A stretch of 51,078 bases of DNA from Candidatus Poribacteria bacterium (GCA_022821965.1 JAJECN010000062.1:1-51078); one strand, 5' to 3'. Positions 1 to 8,981 are shown, numbered from the stretch's first letter. Numbers and translations are program-made. The notes: generated by a model from the letters alone, not told the origin.

Positions 1-23
1 GACAACTGATAAAATATCCATTA

Positions 24-76
24 GGTATCCTCTCCTATAAAAAGTTAAGGCTTTGTTGTTCTTAGGAAAGGATACC
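24..76. repeat. Inverted repeat near left window edge
   Basis: Two 14-base arms, GGTATCCTCTCCTA at 24-37 and TAGGAAAGGATACC at 63-76, are inverted copies with one mismatch and a 25-base loop. The right arm and what follows (to about 100) closely resemble the sequence at 51045-51078 just upstream of the transposase, in the same orientation. It may be a remnant of insertion sequence ends or a small non-autonomous element; the function is unknown. Confidence 0.5.
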
Positions 77-204
77 CCTTTTCCGCTTCTCTTTCAACAC
101 ATATCACTCAATACCCCCTGCCAAAATATTTACACACCCAAAGAAAAGTGCATCCCATTTTGTGTATTAAACAAGTGAACTATTTCGTAATTTAAGGAAG
201 ACGT

Positions 205-1092
205 ATGCACCATAAAATCATTTACAGACATTGGCAGCCCGGTGATGACGAGGCTATTTTAGCATTGTTAATGCCTATATTTAAACAGGTTCGTGATGAT
301 AGGTATCGAAGGAAATTTGACAACTCACACCTTAACCCCGAAGCGGTTCACTTAGCATTGCTCAACGAAAGGGTCGTGGGACATGTATGGGGCGAACCAG
401 TTTCGATCTTCATTGAAGGTAAGATCCAAGAATTCGGAATGGTAACCCTTGCTTGTGTCGCTCCAGATATGCGCCGTCAAGGTATCGCAACCCGTTTGAT
501 GCAGGGACTTCATACGTATTTCCAAAGAAAAGGTTATCGCGGTAGCATTCTCTATACAGATAGTGAAATAGCAGCGCAAGTGTATCAAAGTCTTGGCTAT
601 CAGGAGGTTACCAGAGAGTTACGAACACAGATCTCACCACGTCAAGATTTATCTTCGCTGAAATGGACAAAAGTGGACCTTGAGGGTTTAGAGGCTTTAC
701 ACCAACTCAATAAAAGGTGGGCAAGGCATAATTTCCCTGTCTTGTGGGACGGTCAAAGTCGGAACGTACATCAGTTCAATATGAAGCAATATCGGGTTTT
801 ACTGCGTGATGGAGACCTTATCGGTTATGCAAAATGGGATGAGCCGTCAGCGCACCCTCCAGACGGATTAATTCGTGATCCCATCGTTCCAGATGGAGAT
901 CCGATGGAGGTTATCACATCGGTGCAGTCAGCAATCTCCACACCGCGCGGATGGCAGACTTTCGAGGGAAGTAAATATGAGCGTTCGCTAAGTGCCTTAG
1001 ATTGTCTACTTGAGCGGACAACACAAGTTGATATGTTTTTGGCTTTCGATCAGGAGATTGACTTAACAGGATACCATCGAACAGCGTATTGA
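205..1092 (+). CDS. GNAT family N-acetyltransferase
   Basis: This encodes a 295-residue GNAT-fold acyltransferase, expected to use acetyl-CoA; the acceptor cannot be told from sequence. The acetyl-CoA pyrophosphate-binding motif A is clear at about residues 84-100 (APDMRRQGIATRLM, the R-R-Q-G-I-A turn), preceded by the expected beta strand (FGMVTLACV). The GNAT domain fills about residues 1-145; the remaining 150 residues form a second, less conserved half that may be a degenerate second GNAT lobe. The ATG is preceded by GGAAG four bases upstream. The next gene is a close paralogue in the same direction 64 bases downstream, so the two are a tandem duplication and probably co-transcribed. Confidence 0.85.
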   Translation: MHHKIIYRHWQPGDDEAILALLMPIFKQVRDDRYRRKFDNSHLNPEAVHLALLNERVVGHVWGEPVSIFIEGKIQEFGMVTLACVAPDMRRQGIATRLMQGLHTYFQRKGYRGSILYTDSEIAAQVYQSLGYQEVTRELRTQISPRQDLSSLKWTKVDLEGLEALHQLNKRWARHNFPVLWDGQSRNVHQFNMKQYRVLLRDGDLIGYAKWDEPSAHPPDGLIRDPIVPDGDPMEVITSVQSAISTPRGWQTFEGSKYERSLSALDCLLERTTQVDMFLAFDQEIDLTGYHRTAY

Positions 1093-1156
1093 CAATAAAA
1101 TTCGATAGATGGTTAGCGAAAAATAACATCTATGATAAAAAAATTAGAGGAGATAC

Positions 1157-2047
1157 ATGCGTAATACGGTTACTTACAGACATTGGCAGCCCGGCGACGA
1201 TGACGCGATTTTGGCGTTGTTTTTGCAAGACGAACAATTTGGTATCACCAGAGACTACTACCAGGGGAAGTTTAGCAGTCCAGAACTTGAACCGGAAGGG
1301 GTTCGTTTAGCACTGCTTGGTGAACGGGTTGTTGGACATGTATTTGGCTCACAGACTTACCTGTTTATTGAAGGGAGGAGTCAGGATTTCGGGATGGTAA
1401 CAGTGATGTTTGTTGCACCCGACATGCGCCGTCAAGGTATCGCAACCCGCTTGATGCAGGACCTAAATGCATACTTTGAGAAAAAGGGGTATCGCGGCGG
1501 CATTCTTTATGTAGAGACTGCAGAAGCCTATCGGTTGTATTGGAAAGTCGGGTATCAGGAGGTTACCAGAGAGTTACGAACGCAACTCTCACCACGTCCC
1601 ACTTCCTCTCACCTCAAATGGACAGAGGTGAATCCTGATGATTTCGATATCTTGCATCAAATTAAAAAGAGATGGGCACGTCAGAATTTCCCAGTTTATT
1701 GGAATGATAAGTACCAAGAGGTGCATCAATACAATATCAAGCAGTACCGCGCTTTACGTCGCGGCGCAAACGTCGTTGGTTATGCGAAATGGGATGAACC
1801 CTCAGTCCATCGCCCGCAAGGATTGATTCAGGACCCAATGGTGCCGGATGAAGATCCGATGGAAGTTGTTATATCGGTGCAGGCAGCGATTTCTGCCCCG
1901 CGCGCGTGGCAAACCGCTGTCGGAAGTAGATATGAAGACCCACTTCGCTCACTCGGTTACATACTTGAACCGACAGAATGGGTGGATATGTTATTCTCCA
2001 TTGGTCCCGGAATTGATTGGACAAAACTTGCCCGAGTCTTTTGGTAG
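1157..2047 (+). CDS. GNAT family N-acetyltransferase, tandem paralogue
   Basis: This 296-residue protein is a close paralogue of the preceding gene along its whole length: it opens with the same YRHWQPGDD segment, shares motif A (APDMRRQGIATRLMQ), YQEVTRELRTQ and YAKWDEPS. The most divergent parts are the segment around residues 20-45 and the C-terminal tail, which is where acceptor specificity might differ. The start is supported by AGGAG five bases before the ATG. Both copies keep the acetyl-CoA loop, so both look functional. It ends 29 bases from the convergent inositol-phosphatase-like gene, with no obvious terminator hairpin between them. Confidence 0.85.
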   Translation: MRNTVTYRHWQPGDDDAILALFLQDEQFGITRDYYQGKFSSPELEPEGVRLALLGERVVGHVFGSQTYLFIEGRSQDFGMVTVMFVAPDMRRQGIATRLMQDLNAYFEKKGYRGGILYVETAEAYRLYWKVGYQEVTRELRTQLSPRPTSSHLKWTEVNPDDFDILHQIKKRWARQNFPVYWNDKYQEVHQYNIKQYRALRRGANVVGYAKWDEPSVHRPQGLIQDPMVPDEDPMEVVISVQAAISAPRAWQTAVGSRYEDPLRSLGYILEPTEWVDMLFSIGPGIDWTKLARVFW

Positions 2048-2076
2048 TAGGTTGCTAAACATTACTGATTCTGCGA

Positions 2077-2847
2077 TTAGGCATCTTTAAAGTAGCCTAA
2101 TACAGTATTATGCAAGACTCCATTCGTTGCTATGAGTGACGCAGTCTCTTTCGTAATGGGTTGTCCTTGTATATCTGTTACCTTCCCACCGGCTTCCCGC
2201 ACAATAACGGTGATGGCGGCGATGTCCCAAATGCTAATCGCTGCTTCAACGACGGCATCCGCTCTTGCCGAAGCCACGAGGTGATACATGTAAAAATCGC
2301 CAAATCCTCTCGTGCGTGCTGCATCGTTGATAAGGTTATAAATACCCGGAAAGGTACCTTTCTCTACAAACCACTTCAACCCACCGTGGCATACCATTGC
2401 GTCTTCGGGGTGCATCACATTGGAAACAGTTATCGGTTCGCCATTTAGGAAAGCACCACCGCCTGCTTCCGCGTAGAGGAGTTCGTTCAAAAGCGGAGCA
2501 TTGGAAACGCCAAGGATGAGTTCTTCGCCTTTCATTAACGCTATCTGTGTACCAAAGATCGGAATTTTACGGATGTAGTTTTTTGTGGCATCGATTGGAT
2601 CAATAATCCAGACATAAGGTGAATCTCCTTCTTCGATTCCGTATTCCTCACCTAAGAATCCGTGGTTGGGAAATGCTTGCTTGATAGTTTCGCGGATGGC
2701 TTTTTCCGCGCCTCTATCAGCGAGCGTGACCGGCGTTTCATCGGCTTTCATTTCAACCTTCATGGTATCGCCGGTGTAGTAAGCGGTGATAATTTCCTCA
2801 GCGTTTTTGGCTGCTTCTAATGCAACCTCTAAAAATTGACTCGGCAT
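2077..2847 (-). CDS. Inositol monophosphatase family phosphatase
   Basis: A 256-residue member of the Mg-dependent, Li-sensitive phosphatase family (IMPase, HisN, CysQ, SuhB group). Metal-binding motifs are visible: GEEYG at residues 66-70, WIIDPIDATKNY at 80-91 (the DPxDxT signature, with Ala where Gly is usual) and WDIAA in the C-terminal half (the second metal Asp). The length is typical. The family hydrolyses small phosphomonoesters such as inositol phosphate, histidinol phosphate or PAP; the Ala variant and overall look are compatible with a HisN-type enzyme, but no histidine gene is nearby, so the substrate is left open. AGGAG lies five bases before the ATG. It is last in a minus-strand run with the lipase-maturation and DegT genes. 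Confidence 0.85.
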   Translation of the reverse strand: MPSQFLEVALEAAKNAEEIITAYYTGDTMKVEMKADETPVTLADRGAEKAIRETIKQAFPNHGFLGEEYGIEEGDSPYVWIIDPIDATKNYIRKIPIFGTQIALMKGEELILGVSNAPLLNELLYAEAGGGAFLNGEPITVSNVMHPEDAMVCHGGLKWFVEKGTFPGIYNLINDAARTRGFGDFYMYHLVASARADAVVEAAISIWDIAAITVIVREAGGKVTDIQGQPITKETASLIATNGVLHNTVLGYFKDA

Positions 2848-2904
2848 AAATTCTCCTGTTTAATTCGTGAAGTTGGATAACACATTGGTGGGTCTGTTGC
2901 TTTC

Positions 2905-4716
2905 CTATCGAAGTGAAATTGCGGGGCAATAAATTCTTTTCCATTCGCGGGACCACCACGTGCCTTCTGAACGTTTTGTCGTGAGGTCCGTGAATCTATA
3001 ATCGTAAAGGGTCGCGCGAACATAACGAGGCGGTGCGTCTGGAAACGGATTTTCTTTGAACAACTGTAGCACCTCGGATTTGCCTTGTAGTAATGTTCCC
3101 ATGAAATTCAGAAACCACGGTGTGTTGCGATAGCTGCCTTGGAGGGCAGCAAACCACATCTGCCAATCGAGCCGTGGTTGGTGTGGAGCAACCCATTTAG
3201 GCGGAACCGTCAAGTCTCCCGGTTTCCATCGGAATTGGTAAGTCTTCCATGTTATCCGATCGTTGCTGCCCTCAACGATAATTTCTGGGCGCGATTCCGT
3301 CATATCCGCAAAAAGTCCGTAGGTATTCACACTCCGAAATGGCGCGATCCATGCAACATCTGGGAGTTGTGCTTCTCTAAAGAGTTGTCCGCCGAATCGG
3401 ATGCTGCTCAGTAGAAAGAGAAGCCCTGCTGCTACCGCTATACCGATCCGTCTGTATTGACGAGGCGGTTTTTCAATTGTGTGGATGGTCGGCATGAACC
3501 GTTTCGGAAGAAGTGCTTTCCACATTACATCATCGATGAGTAAGAGGCACAGCACAATTGTCAGCAGGTTGAAAAAGCAGTAGTTCCCTGTCAGGATGAT
3601 GAGTATTTGTAGCGCAATCAATCCGATGCATCCCACAGTTCGCGGATGTCGCGGGGCGAAGATCAGAAACGGGACGACCAACTCAGCCGCGAACATACCG
3701 AGAACTGAGGCTTTGTGAAACCATTCCGGTAACTGATGTGCATACCATCCGAACCACGTCGGCAAGGGTTGTGTTTCATAGTGAAAGTTGAGGGCAGTAA
3801 GGTTTCGCCACACCTCATCACTGGAGAGTTTAACAAACCCGGAGGCAAACATCAGGCGGAACAGGAGCCAACGTAATAGCCACAAAAATGCGGTGGAGGA
3901 TTGGGACGCACGCGTAAATGTTTCACGTAGGTGCAGTGGCGCGAAAAAGATCGCCAGAAAACCCGCCTCCAAGAGCAGGACATCCCATTGGAAACTCAGA
4001 AAAACTTGTCCGACTGTTACGAGCGACAGATAAAACGCCCACAAACTGACTAAAGCAAATGACGGAATGAAGCCTGCGATTAAGACCAGAGACAGAAGAA
4101 TTCCGCCAGCGCATAAGAAGTGGAGGAAGGCATCTGACGGGTTCAACCAGAACAGTGTTGGAACGAGGTAGTAACCTTCTGTCCCGATTTGCTGACGGAC
4201 AGCCTCCAAATACTGCCCGGCTGGTAGGATGCCGTTGCTGCCAACAAGCCCGTGAATCTGCACCCACAAGGACAAAAAGGCAATGAGGTAGATACAACCG
4301 AGTCCGCGCAGAAATAGCCATCGCGACAGATGAAAAGTCGTTCTCTCAGTGTGCGTTCCCCAAAACCAGCGCGTCAGAGCGGAGAAAAACGGACGGTGCT
4401 GTGCAACGAAACGGTAAACGCCCTCTGATACACCCGCGAACCCGGGCAAACGGCTATAACACCAGAGGAGAAAACCATTGTTCAAGGCACGCAGGACAGC
4501 CTCTGCTCCGCTCAAAACTGTTCCGTTTTGGAGAATCAATTGGACTGAGTCCTCAAATGCTGAAAGCGGTATATTTGGGAATTCCGTAGCCACCTCTTGA
4601 TACGGGGCATACTCGATGCTGTCGCCGGTGATATGCTGCCACTGAGCGATCCAGTATCGACAAAAGTCACAGGCGTTATCGTAGACAAGGAGCGGTTTGC
4701 TGCTTTGTGATTGCAT
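2905..4716 (-). CDS. DCC thiol-disulfide domain fused to lipase maturation factor-like membrane protein
   Basis: The N-terminal 110 or so residues are a DCC (DUF393) thioredoxin-like domain; its redox motif is YDNACDFC with Cys16 and Cys19. The remainder is a multi-pass membrane region with many hydrophobic segments followed by a soluble C-terminal part rich in Trp and Pro (segments such as RLDWQMWFAAL and the final WWSREWKRIY), which is the pattern of the lipase maturation factor family, known in animals to help fold secreted lipases. A fusion of a disulfide-active domain with a folding factor makes functional sense for extracytoplasmic protein maturation, but the client is unknown. The ATG at 4716 is preferred over TTG at 4719 because GGGGA sits six bases upstream. 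Total 603 residues. It lies 57 bases from the IMPase gene. Confidence 0.75.
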   Translation of the reverse strand: MQSQSSKPLLVYDNACDFCRYWIAQWQHITGDSIEYAPYQEVATEFPNIPLSAFEDSVQLILQNGTVLSGAEAVLRALNNGFLLWCYSRLPGFAGVSEGVYRFVAQHRPFFSALTRWFWGTHTERTTFHLSRWLFLRGLGCIYLIAFLSLWVQIHGLVGSNGILPAGQYLEAVRQQIGTEGYYLVPTLFWLNPSDAFLHFLCAGGILLSLVLIAGFIPSFALVSLWAFYLSLVTVGQVFLSFQWDVLLLEAGFLAIFFAPLHLRETFTRASQSSTAFLWLLRWLLFRLMFASGFVKLSSDEVWRNLTALNFHYETQPLPTWFGWYAHQLPEWFHKASVLGMFAAELVVPFLIFAPRHPRTVGCIGLIALQILIILTGNYCFFNLLTIVLCLLLIDDVMWKALLPKRFMPTIHTIEKPPRQYRRIGIAVAAGLLFLLSSIRFGGQLFREAQLPDVAWIAPFRSVNTYGLFADMTESRPEIIVEGSNDRITWKTYQFRWKPGDLTVPPKWVAPHQPRLDWQMWFAALQGSYRNTPWFLNFMGTLLQGKSEVLQLFKENPFPDAPPRYVRATLYDYRFTDLTTKRSEGTWWSREWKRIYCPAISLR

Positions 4717-4778
4717 CAAAATCCCCGACGAGATTTGCCCAATTCTTCACACATTTTGTGCTAAATATGGGGAGAGGA

Positions 4779-6008
4779 TTAACGCCATGCCTGATGAATT
4801 TTAGCAATGGCTTCCACAATCTGATCCATGTCCCCTATCGAGCCAAGGAAGAGGTTCTGGAAAAGCCATACGCTCTGTTCGCAGACTAATGTCGCATTTG
4901 GACAAGGCAATGATCGGATGAGGTGAGGATATTTCTCCGCGACGTGTGCCATCCCCGGCTCTTGTGAAAGTGGGGAACGGTAGCCGATGGAACACGGAAT
5001 GCCTTCAGCAGAGAGCGCGTCCACAAATTCCTGTCGCGATTTGCCACCGAAACCTCTGGGATCGTACCGCAGGCAGTAGAGGTGATACCCGTGTTTGGTA
5101 ACCCATGGCGCGAGTTCAGGCGGTGTGATGCCTTCAATTGTCGCCAGAGCGTTGGAGAGATAAGCAGCGTTTCGGTTGCGGAGGTCGGTTTGTGCCTCCA
5201 ACAGTTCCAAGCGCACCTGCAATATCGCGGCGAGATATTCTGAAGGGCGGTAGTTCCAACCGAGTCGCGGATATTCCCATCTCGCACCGCCCGGGGCACG
5301 TCCGACGTTCATAAAGGCACAGACTCGGTCGTGGATGTCTTTGTCATTCGTTGTGACCATGCCTCCTTCACCGGAAGTCAAATTCTTCGAGGCTTGGAAA
5401 CTAAACGCACCGACATCGCTGAGAGATCCAACTTTTTTCGTCTGATATTCTGCCCCGTGTGCTTGGGCACAGTCCTCAATAATCGCAAGTTGGTGGTGTT
5501 GGGCGATCTCTCGTAATGCACCCATATCTGCTGGATGACCGCCGAGATGGACGGGGAGGATCGCACGGGTTTCAGGACCAATAGCCGCTTCAACTTCCGC
5601 TGGATCAATCGTAAACGTCTCTGCTGAAATGTCCACAAATACCACGGTGCATCGACGTTCCAACACTGCGCTCGCAGTCGCTACGAACGTATAGTTTGGC
5701 ACGATGACCTCACCGCCATCGCTAAATCCGTCGAGATCCAGCGCACCGGCTAAAGCAGCACTGATTGAATCGGTGCCGTGCGGCATAAACAACGCATAGT
5801 TCGTCCCAGAATATTGGGCATACTGTTCACCGAAATGCTCAATCATCGTGCCACCGGAGCCTTCGTTACCGCTCAAGTACACTTCCCGAAGCAGCGGTTC
5901 GACTTTTGACTCCCACTCTTCAGTTGTTGTGAGGGGCCATGAGGACCACGGTTCGCTTTCTATGTCGCGGATAGGTGTGCCGCCTGAAATTGCCAGTTGG
6001 TTGGACAT
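4779..6008 (-). CDS. DegT/DnrJ/EryC1/StrS family PLP-dependent aminotransferase
   Basis: A 409-residue fold-type I PLP enzyme of the sugar aminotransferase class. Visible hallmarks are the cofactor Asp in IIEDCAQAHGA (Asp179), the Schiff-base lysine in SFQASKNLTSGEGG (Lys208) and the GTDSISAAL segment near residue 78 for phosphate binding. Members usually transaminate keto-sugars bound to nucleotides, or act in cyclitol pathways; a few regulate instead, but the lysine is present here so catalysis is expected. No other sugar-nucleotide genes lie beside it, so the substrate is unknown. GGAG lies six bases before the ATG. The upstream lipoprotein gene ends only 20 bases away. Confidence 0.9.
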   Translation of the reverse strand: MSNQLAISGGTPIRDIESEPWSSWPLTTTEEWESKVEPLLREVYLSGNEGSGGTMIEHFGEQYAQYSGTNYALFMPHGTDSISAALAGALDLDGFSDGGEVIVPNYTFVATASAVLERRCTVVFVDISAETFTIDPAEVEAAIGPETRAILPVHLGGHPADMGALREIAQHHQLAIIEDCAQAHGAEYQTKKVGSLSDVGAFSFQASKNLTSGEGGMVTTNDKDIHDRVCAFMNVGRAPGGARWEYPRLGWNYRPSEYLAAILQVRLELLEAQTDLRNRNAAYLSNALATIEGITPPELAPWVTKHGYHLYCLRYDPRGFGGKSRQEFVDALSAEGIPCSIGYRSPLSQEPGMAHVAEKYPHLIRSLPCPNATLVCEQSVWLFQNLFLGSIGDMDQIVEAIAKIHQAWR

Positions 6009-6028
6009 GCAAATCTCCGATTTATCAA

Positions 6029-6796
6029 TTAGTTATCTGTCTTGGGGATGGGGTTTCCCTTCTCATCCAAATATACGACTTCCCAACCCTCTGGTTCCAC
6101 TCCAGTATTCAAAAGATCAAGTTTCTGTTCCTCAAAGAGCTCCGGTCCGTTAACCGAGAGTATTTCTCCAGTCTCCGATTTTGTTGTGGACAGTCTTGAG
6201 TGCCAGATATGAGTCGTTGATCCAGTATCCTGTACGTAGATTCTCCCTGGAATATTAGGTAACGCCTTTTCACTTATCACAAACCAGTTTTTCACTTCTG
6301 GGTTGGTTTGCTTTGCTTCAGAAATGAGTTGATACTCCCATATCCGGGTGTCAATATAACTCGCTTTGATGGTTTCCCAATCCTCTCTTTCCCACTCATT
6401 TTGGGTGTCGAATTCTTTCAGTACCATATCCGATCGTAGATTTAAGTATCCACTATAATCCTTGAAATTCTCTATCGTGATCCCTTTATTGAGAAGCATC
6501 TGAAGCCATTCTTCACGAGGATATTCGGCATCTATATGTTCCAATGTAAACTCAAGGTGACGTTTTTTGCCAGAATGTGTCTCTGAAGCGGTAGCCCATT
6601 TTGTTGCTTGGGAACTGTATCTCGCATCAAACGCTTCCATAAGACCTTCAACGGTTTGGGGTCCGGTATATTTCTCTGTTGGTGTTTCAAAACCCAACGT
6701 TCTCCGTATTTCGAGATTCGATATTGCCTGACACCCAACAAAAACAGTTATGAAAATGAGAAAGAGTAACGTAATTCGTACAACGTATTTTTTCAT
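6029..6796 (-). CDS. Lipoprotein carrying one copy of an unnamed domain
   Basis: A 255-residue predicted lipoprotein: a basic start, a hydrophobic helix and a lipobox (VFVGC, Cys22). Residues about 46-155 form a domain found twice more in the protein encoded at 8982-10298. Shared landmarks are PQTV, an acidic-aromatic helix, then YPREEWLQMLL, KGITI-N, a YxxYL-RxxxV helix and EDWETxKxxYI. I do not recognise this domain as a named family. The C-terminal 100 residues (NWFVISEKALP, IYVQDTGSTTHIWHS) are not shared and look like a beta-rich module. AAGGG lies upstream of the ATG. No function is assigned; an envelope location is likely. Confidence 0.75.
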   Translation of the reverse strand: MKKYVVRITLLFLIFITVFVGCQAISNLEIRRTLGFETPTEKYTGPQTVEGLMEAFDARYSSQATKWATASETHSGKKRHLEFTLEHIDAEYPREEWLQMLLNKGITIENFKDYSGYLNLRSDMVLKEFDTQNEWEREDWETIKASYIDTRIWEYQLISEAKQTNPEVKNWFVISEKALPNIPGRIYVQDTGSTTHIWHSRLSTTKSETGEILSVNGPELFEEQKLDLLNTGVEPEGWEVVYLDEKGNPIPKTDN

Positions 6797-6972
6797 GATT
6801 TTTCCCTTTTTCTTCAGTAAGGTATCGCATGTTTGAAAGAAGTGCTTCTGTGAAGAGTACTCGCATTCAACTATCTGCGTTAAGTTTATATATTATCCAA
6901 AAAACTGTCAAGGAAAAATCACTGCTTGGCAGGCTATCTTTAAGTTTTTTATGCCAAAATTCTCCATGGAGA

Positions 6973-7803
6973 CTAAAGGAATGTGGTCGTGATGCCAAAG
7001 ACGATGCCAGCCAAGACTGCACCGACGAACGCATCAATCGCATAATGGAATCTACCGTAGACGGTCCCGAGAGTTAACCCAATACACATTGGCAATAGAA
7101 TCAGAAAGGCTGTACTATCATAACGGTGTGCATAAAGCAACACAATCACTGATAATGAAACGTGTGAACTCGGAAACGCCGTGCCTTTCGATGAACCTCT
7201 TGAGACAATTGAGTGTGTGAGTCTGAAGAAGAAGCCCTTGGACAATTTCCCTTGAATCTTTTCAAAAAGATAGCGCGGACCGGTGGCAGGCAGAAACGGA
7301 TAGCAGAGTAGACTCAGATTAAAGGTCAGTGTCTCAGCGAAAACTGTTTCCTGAAACGAATCTATCCTTCCTCCGAAGTAGAGCCACGCCGCCAAAAACA
7401 CGGCAATGATGTAGTAGCTAAAGTAGCAGAGGTGTAAAATTTCCGATAGAATTAGGGATGGAAACCGATCGCTGAGTTCGAGGCTTGGCATCCCTTTAAA
7501 GACCTGCTTTTCCCAGCGGATTACCGTTTCATCGAAATATTGTTGGAACACCATTTGGGTTAATTTTCCCATCTCGAAATAGAAAATTGCGATGGTGGAC
7601 AGTGGATACCAGTCTCGTAAAAATTGCAAGGGAAACGGCATCTGTTCATTGACGTACGTTAGCGATATAATTCCAGCAATCCAGAGTGCGCGTACGAGCA
7701 AATAGAGATACCAGCGTGCGACATTTTTGTAAAAAATCAGGATGAGTACGCCTGTGAGTGCTAAGTACCCGATGGCAACCCAATCATAAGGGAGAAAGTT
7801 CAT
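6973..7803 (-). CDS. PAP2 superfamily membrane phosphatase (AUR1-like)
   Basis: A 276-residue integral membrane protein with several hydrophobic helices and the PAP2 motifs in order: PATGPRY at 172-178 (the usual motif 1 region of AUR1-like PAP2 proteins), FPSSHVS at 210-216 with His214, and RFHYAID at 251-257 with catalytic His253. This branch includes inositol phosphorylceramide synthases and bacterial lipid phosphatases or phosphotransferases acting on polyprenyl or phosphatidate substrates at the membrane. The exact substrate is not deducible. It is 176 bases upstream of the lipoprotein gene and shares a 153-base divergent region with the Cache lipoprotein gene. Confidence 0.85.
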   Translation of the reverse strand: MNFLPYDWVAIGYLALTGVLILIFYKNVARWYLYLLVRALWIAGIISLTYVNEQMPFPLQFLRDWYPLSTIAIFYFEMGKLTQMVFQQYFDETVIRWEKQVFKGMPSLELSDRFPSLILSEILHLCYFSYYIIAVFLAAWLYFGGRIDSFQETVFAETLTFNLSLLCYPFLPATGPRYLFEKIQGKLSKGFFFRLTHSIVSRGSSKGTAFPSSHVSLSVIVLLYAHRYDSTAFLILLPMCIGLTLGTVYGRFHYAIDAFVGAVLAGIVFGITTTFL

Positions 7804-7886
7804 AAATCTGTTTTCAATGCAACATTGTGAGTTTTTTCAGAGAATTTACTCTATTGCGGAGAAAATGACAAGAAAAATTGACGCGT

Positions 7887-7915
7887 TTGACAATTGGGGT
7901 ATGAATGTATACAAT
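7887..7915 (+). promoter_or_regulatory. Sigma-70-type promoter for the Cache lipoprotein gene
   Basis: TTGACA at 7887-7892 and TACAAT at 7910-7915 are separated by 17 bases. Transcription would start near 7922, giving a leader of about 35 bases that contains the AAGGAG ribosome site at 7944-7949. Confidence 0.7.
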
Positions 7916-7956
7916 TAAAGGGAACTAAATTCTATTGACTAAAAAGGAGTCAAAAA

Positions 7957-8916
7957 TTGAGAAATTCTTTGTTGATGTTACTTATAATAGGGCTTGCAAT
8001 CCTTAATATTACCAGTTGTGAAAGAGCAGTGACGAAGCCAGTAATGGATGCCGTCACACCGAGTGAAATGCCTATAACAGATGATCCAGAGGCGTTCGCA
8101 GTTGCCTTTGTACAGGCTGCTGTTGATCTTTACAAAACTGCAGGTCGTGAGGCAACAATAGTCCACTACAACGATCCGGCAAGTATTGATGGACAGTGGT
8201 ATGTGTTCATCACCGATGAAAACGACCTCTATCTTGCACACCCATTGGCACCGGGTTTCCTCGGCAAGGACATAAAGGAGATTCCGGGGCTTTATGGATC
8301 TCTGATAGGGGCGGAGATTGCTATGGCGACAACCGAAGGACGCTGGACCGAGTACTTGTGGCCCAATCCGGAAACTAACAAATTAGGACAGAAACGCACG
8401 TGGTCAATCCGCCACGATGGCTATCTCTTTGCTTCTGGATATTACCAACCGTGGGGTCCAGATTCTGCGACGCGAACACTCGCCTCAAAAGATGATCCAG
8501 TGGCGTTTACACATGACTTCGTTCTGGCGGCGATTGCCCGTTATGAATTTGAAGGGCTTGAAGCCACGGCTGCTTACTACAATGACCCGATGAATGTTGA
8601 TGGTCAGTGGTATGTGTTCATCACGGATGCAAACGACCTCTTTGTCGCACACGCACCGATGCAGGAGTTGATAGGAACGGACCTGAAGGATGTCATGGGG
8701 CTTGATGGATCGGCTCTGGGGGCAGAGATCGCTAAGGCGACTTGGACCGGACATTGGATTGAGTACTTGTGGCCTAATCCCGAAACCGGTGAAAATGGAC
8801 AGAAACGCACGTGGTCAATCCGCCACGATGGCTACCTCTTCGCTTCCGGGTATTATGAATCTGTGGCAGAATCTTCCATGCCAGCTGTAGAAGGTTCTAT
8901 GCCAGAGGAAAATTAG
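7957..8916 (+). CDS. Lipoprotein with two tandem Cache-like sensory domains
   Basis: A 319-residue protein starting with TTG, chosen because AAGGAG lies seven bases upstream and the resulting N-terminus is a proper lipoprotein signal (lipobox NITSC, Cys21). Two repeats of about 110 residues follow, at about 45-170 and 175-300. Each has NDP...DGQWYVFITD.NDL, a loop, GAEIA.AT..G.W.EYLWPNPET and QKRTWSIRHDGYLFASGYY. This looks like the single-Cache small-molecule binding fold seen in chemoreceptors and kinases. There is no transmembrane helix, kinase, cyclase or methyl-accepting region, so it is a free-standing surface or periplasmic ligand binder. The two repeats are nearly identical in the last 60 residues, suggesting a recent internal duplication. 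Confidence 0.8.
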   Translation: MRNSLLMLLIIGLAILNITSCERAVTKPVMDAVTPSEMPITDDPEAFAVAFVQAAVDLYKTAGREATIVHYNDPASIDGQWYVFITDENDLYLAHPLAPGFLGKDIKEIPGLYGSLIGAEIAMATTEGRWTEYLWPNPETNKLGQKRTWSIRHDGYLFASGYYQPWGPDSATRTLASKDDPVAFTHDFVLAAIARYEFEGLEATAAYYNDPMNVDGQWYVFITDANDLFVAHAPMQELIGTDLKDVMGLDGSALGAEIAKATWTGHWIEYLWPNPETGENGQKRTWSIRHDGYLFASGYYESVAESSMPAVEGSMPEEN

Positions 8917-8931
8917 TCAATACTATAAATG

Positions 8932-8963
8932 GAAAAGGCGAGATCCGCGGACCTCGCCTTTTC
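8932..8963. terminator. Bidirectional terminator between convergent genes
   Basis: GAAAAGGCGAG at 8932-8942 pairs perfectly with CTCGCCTTTTC at 8953-8963, with a 10-base loop. The arms carry A/T runs on both sides, so it can end transcripts from the Cache gene and from the opposing gene at 8982. Confidence 0.85.
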
Positions 8964-8981
8964 TCGCGAATTCGACATACC

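Noticed and set aside
3139-3414. Plus-strand frame of 91 residues inside the lipase maturation factor gene
   Set aside because: It is a shadow of a well-supported minus-strand gene and has no ribosome site or conserved sequence.
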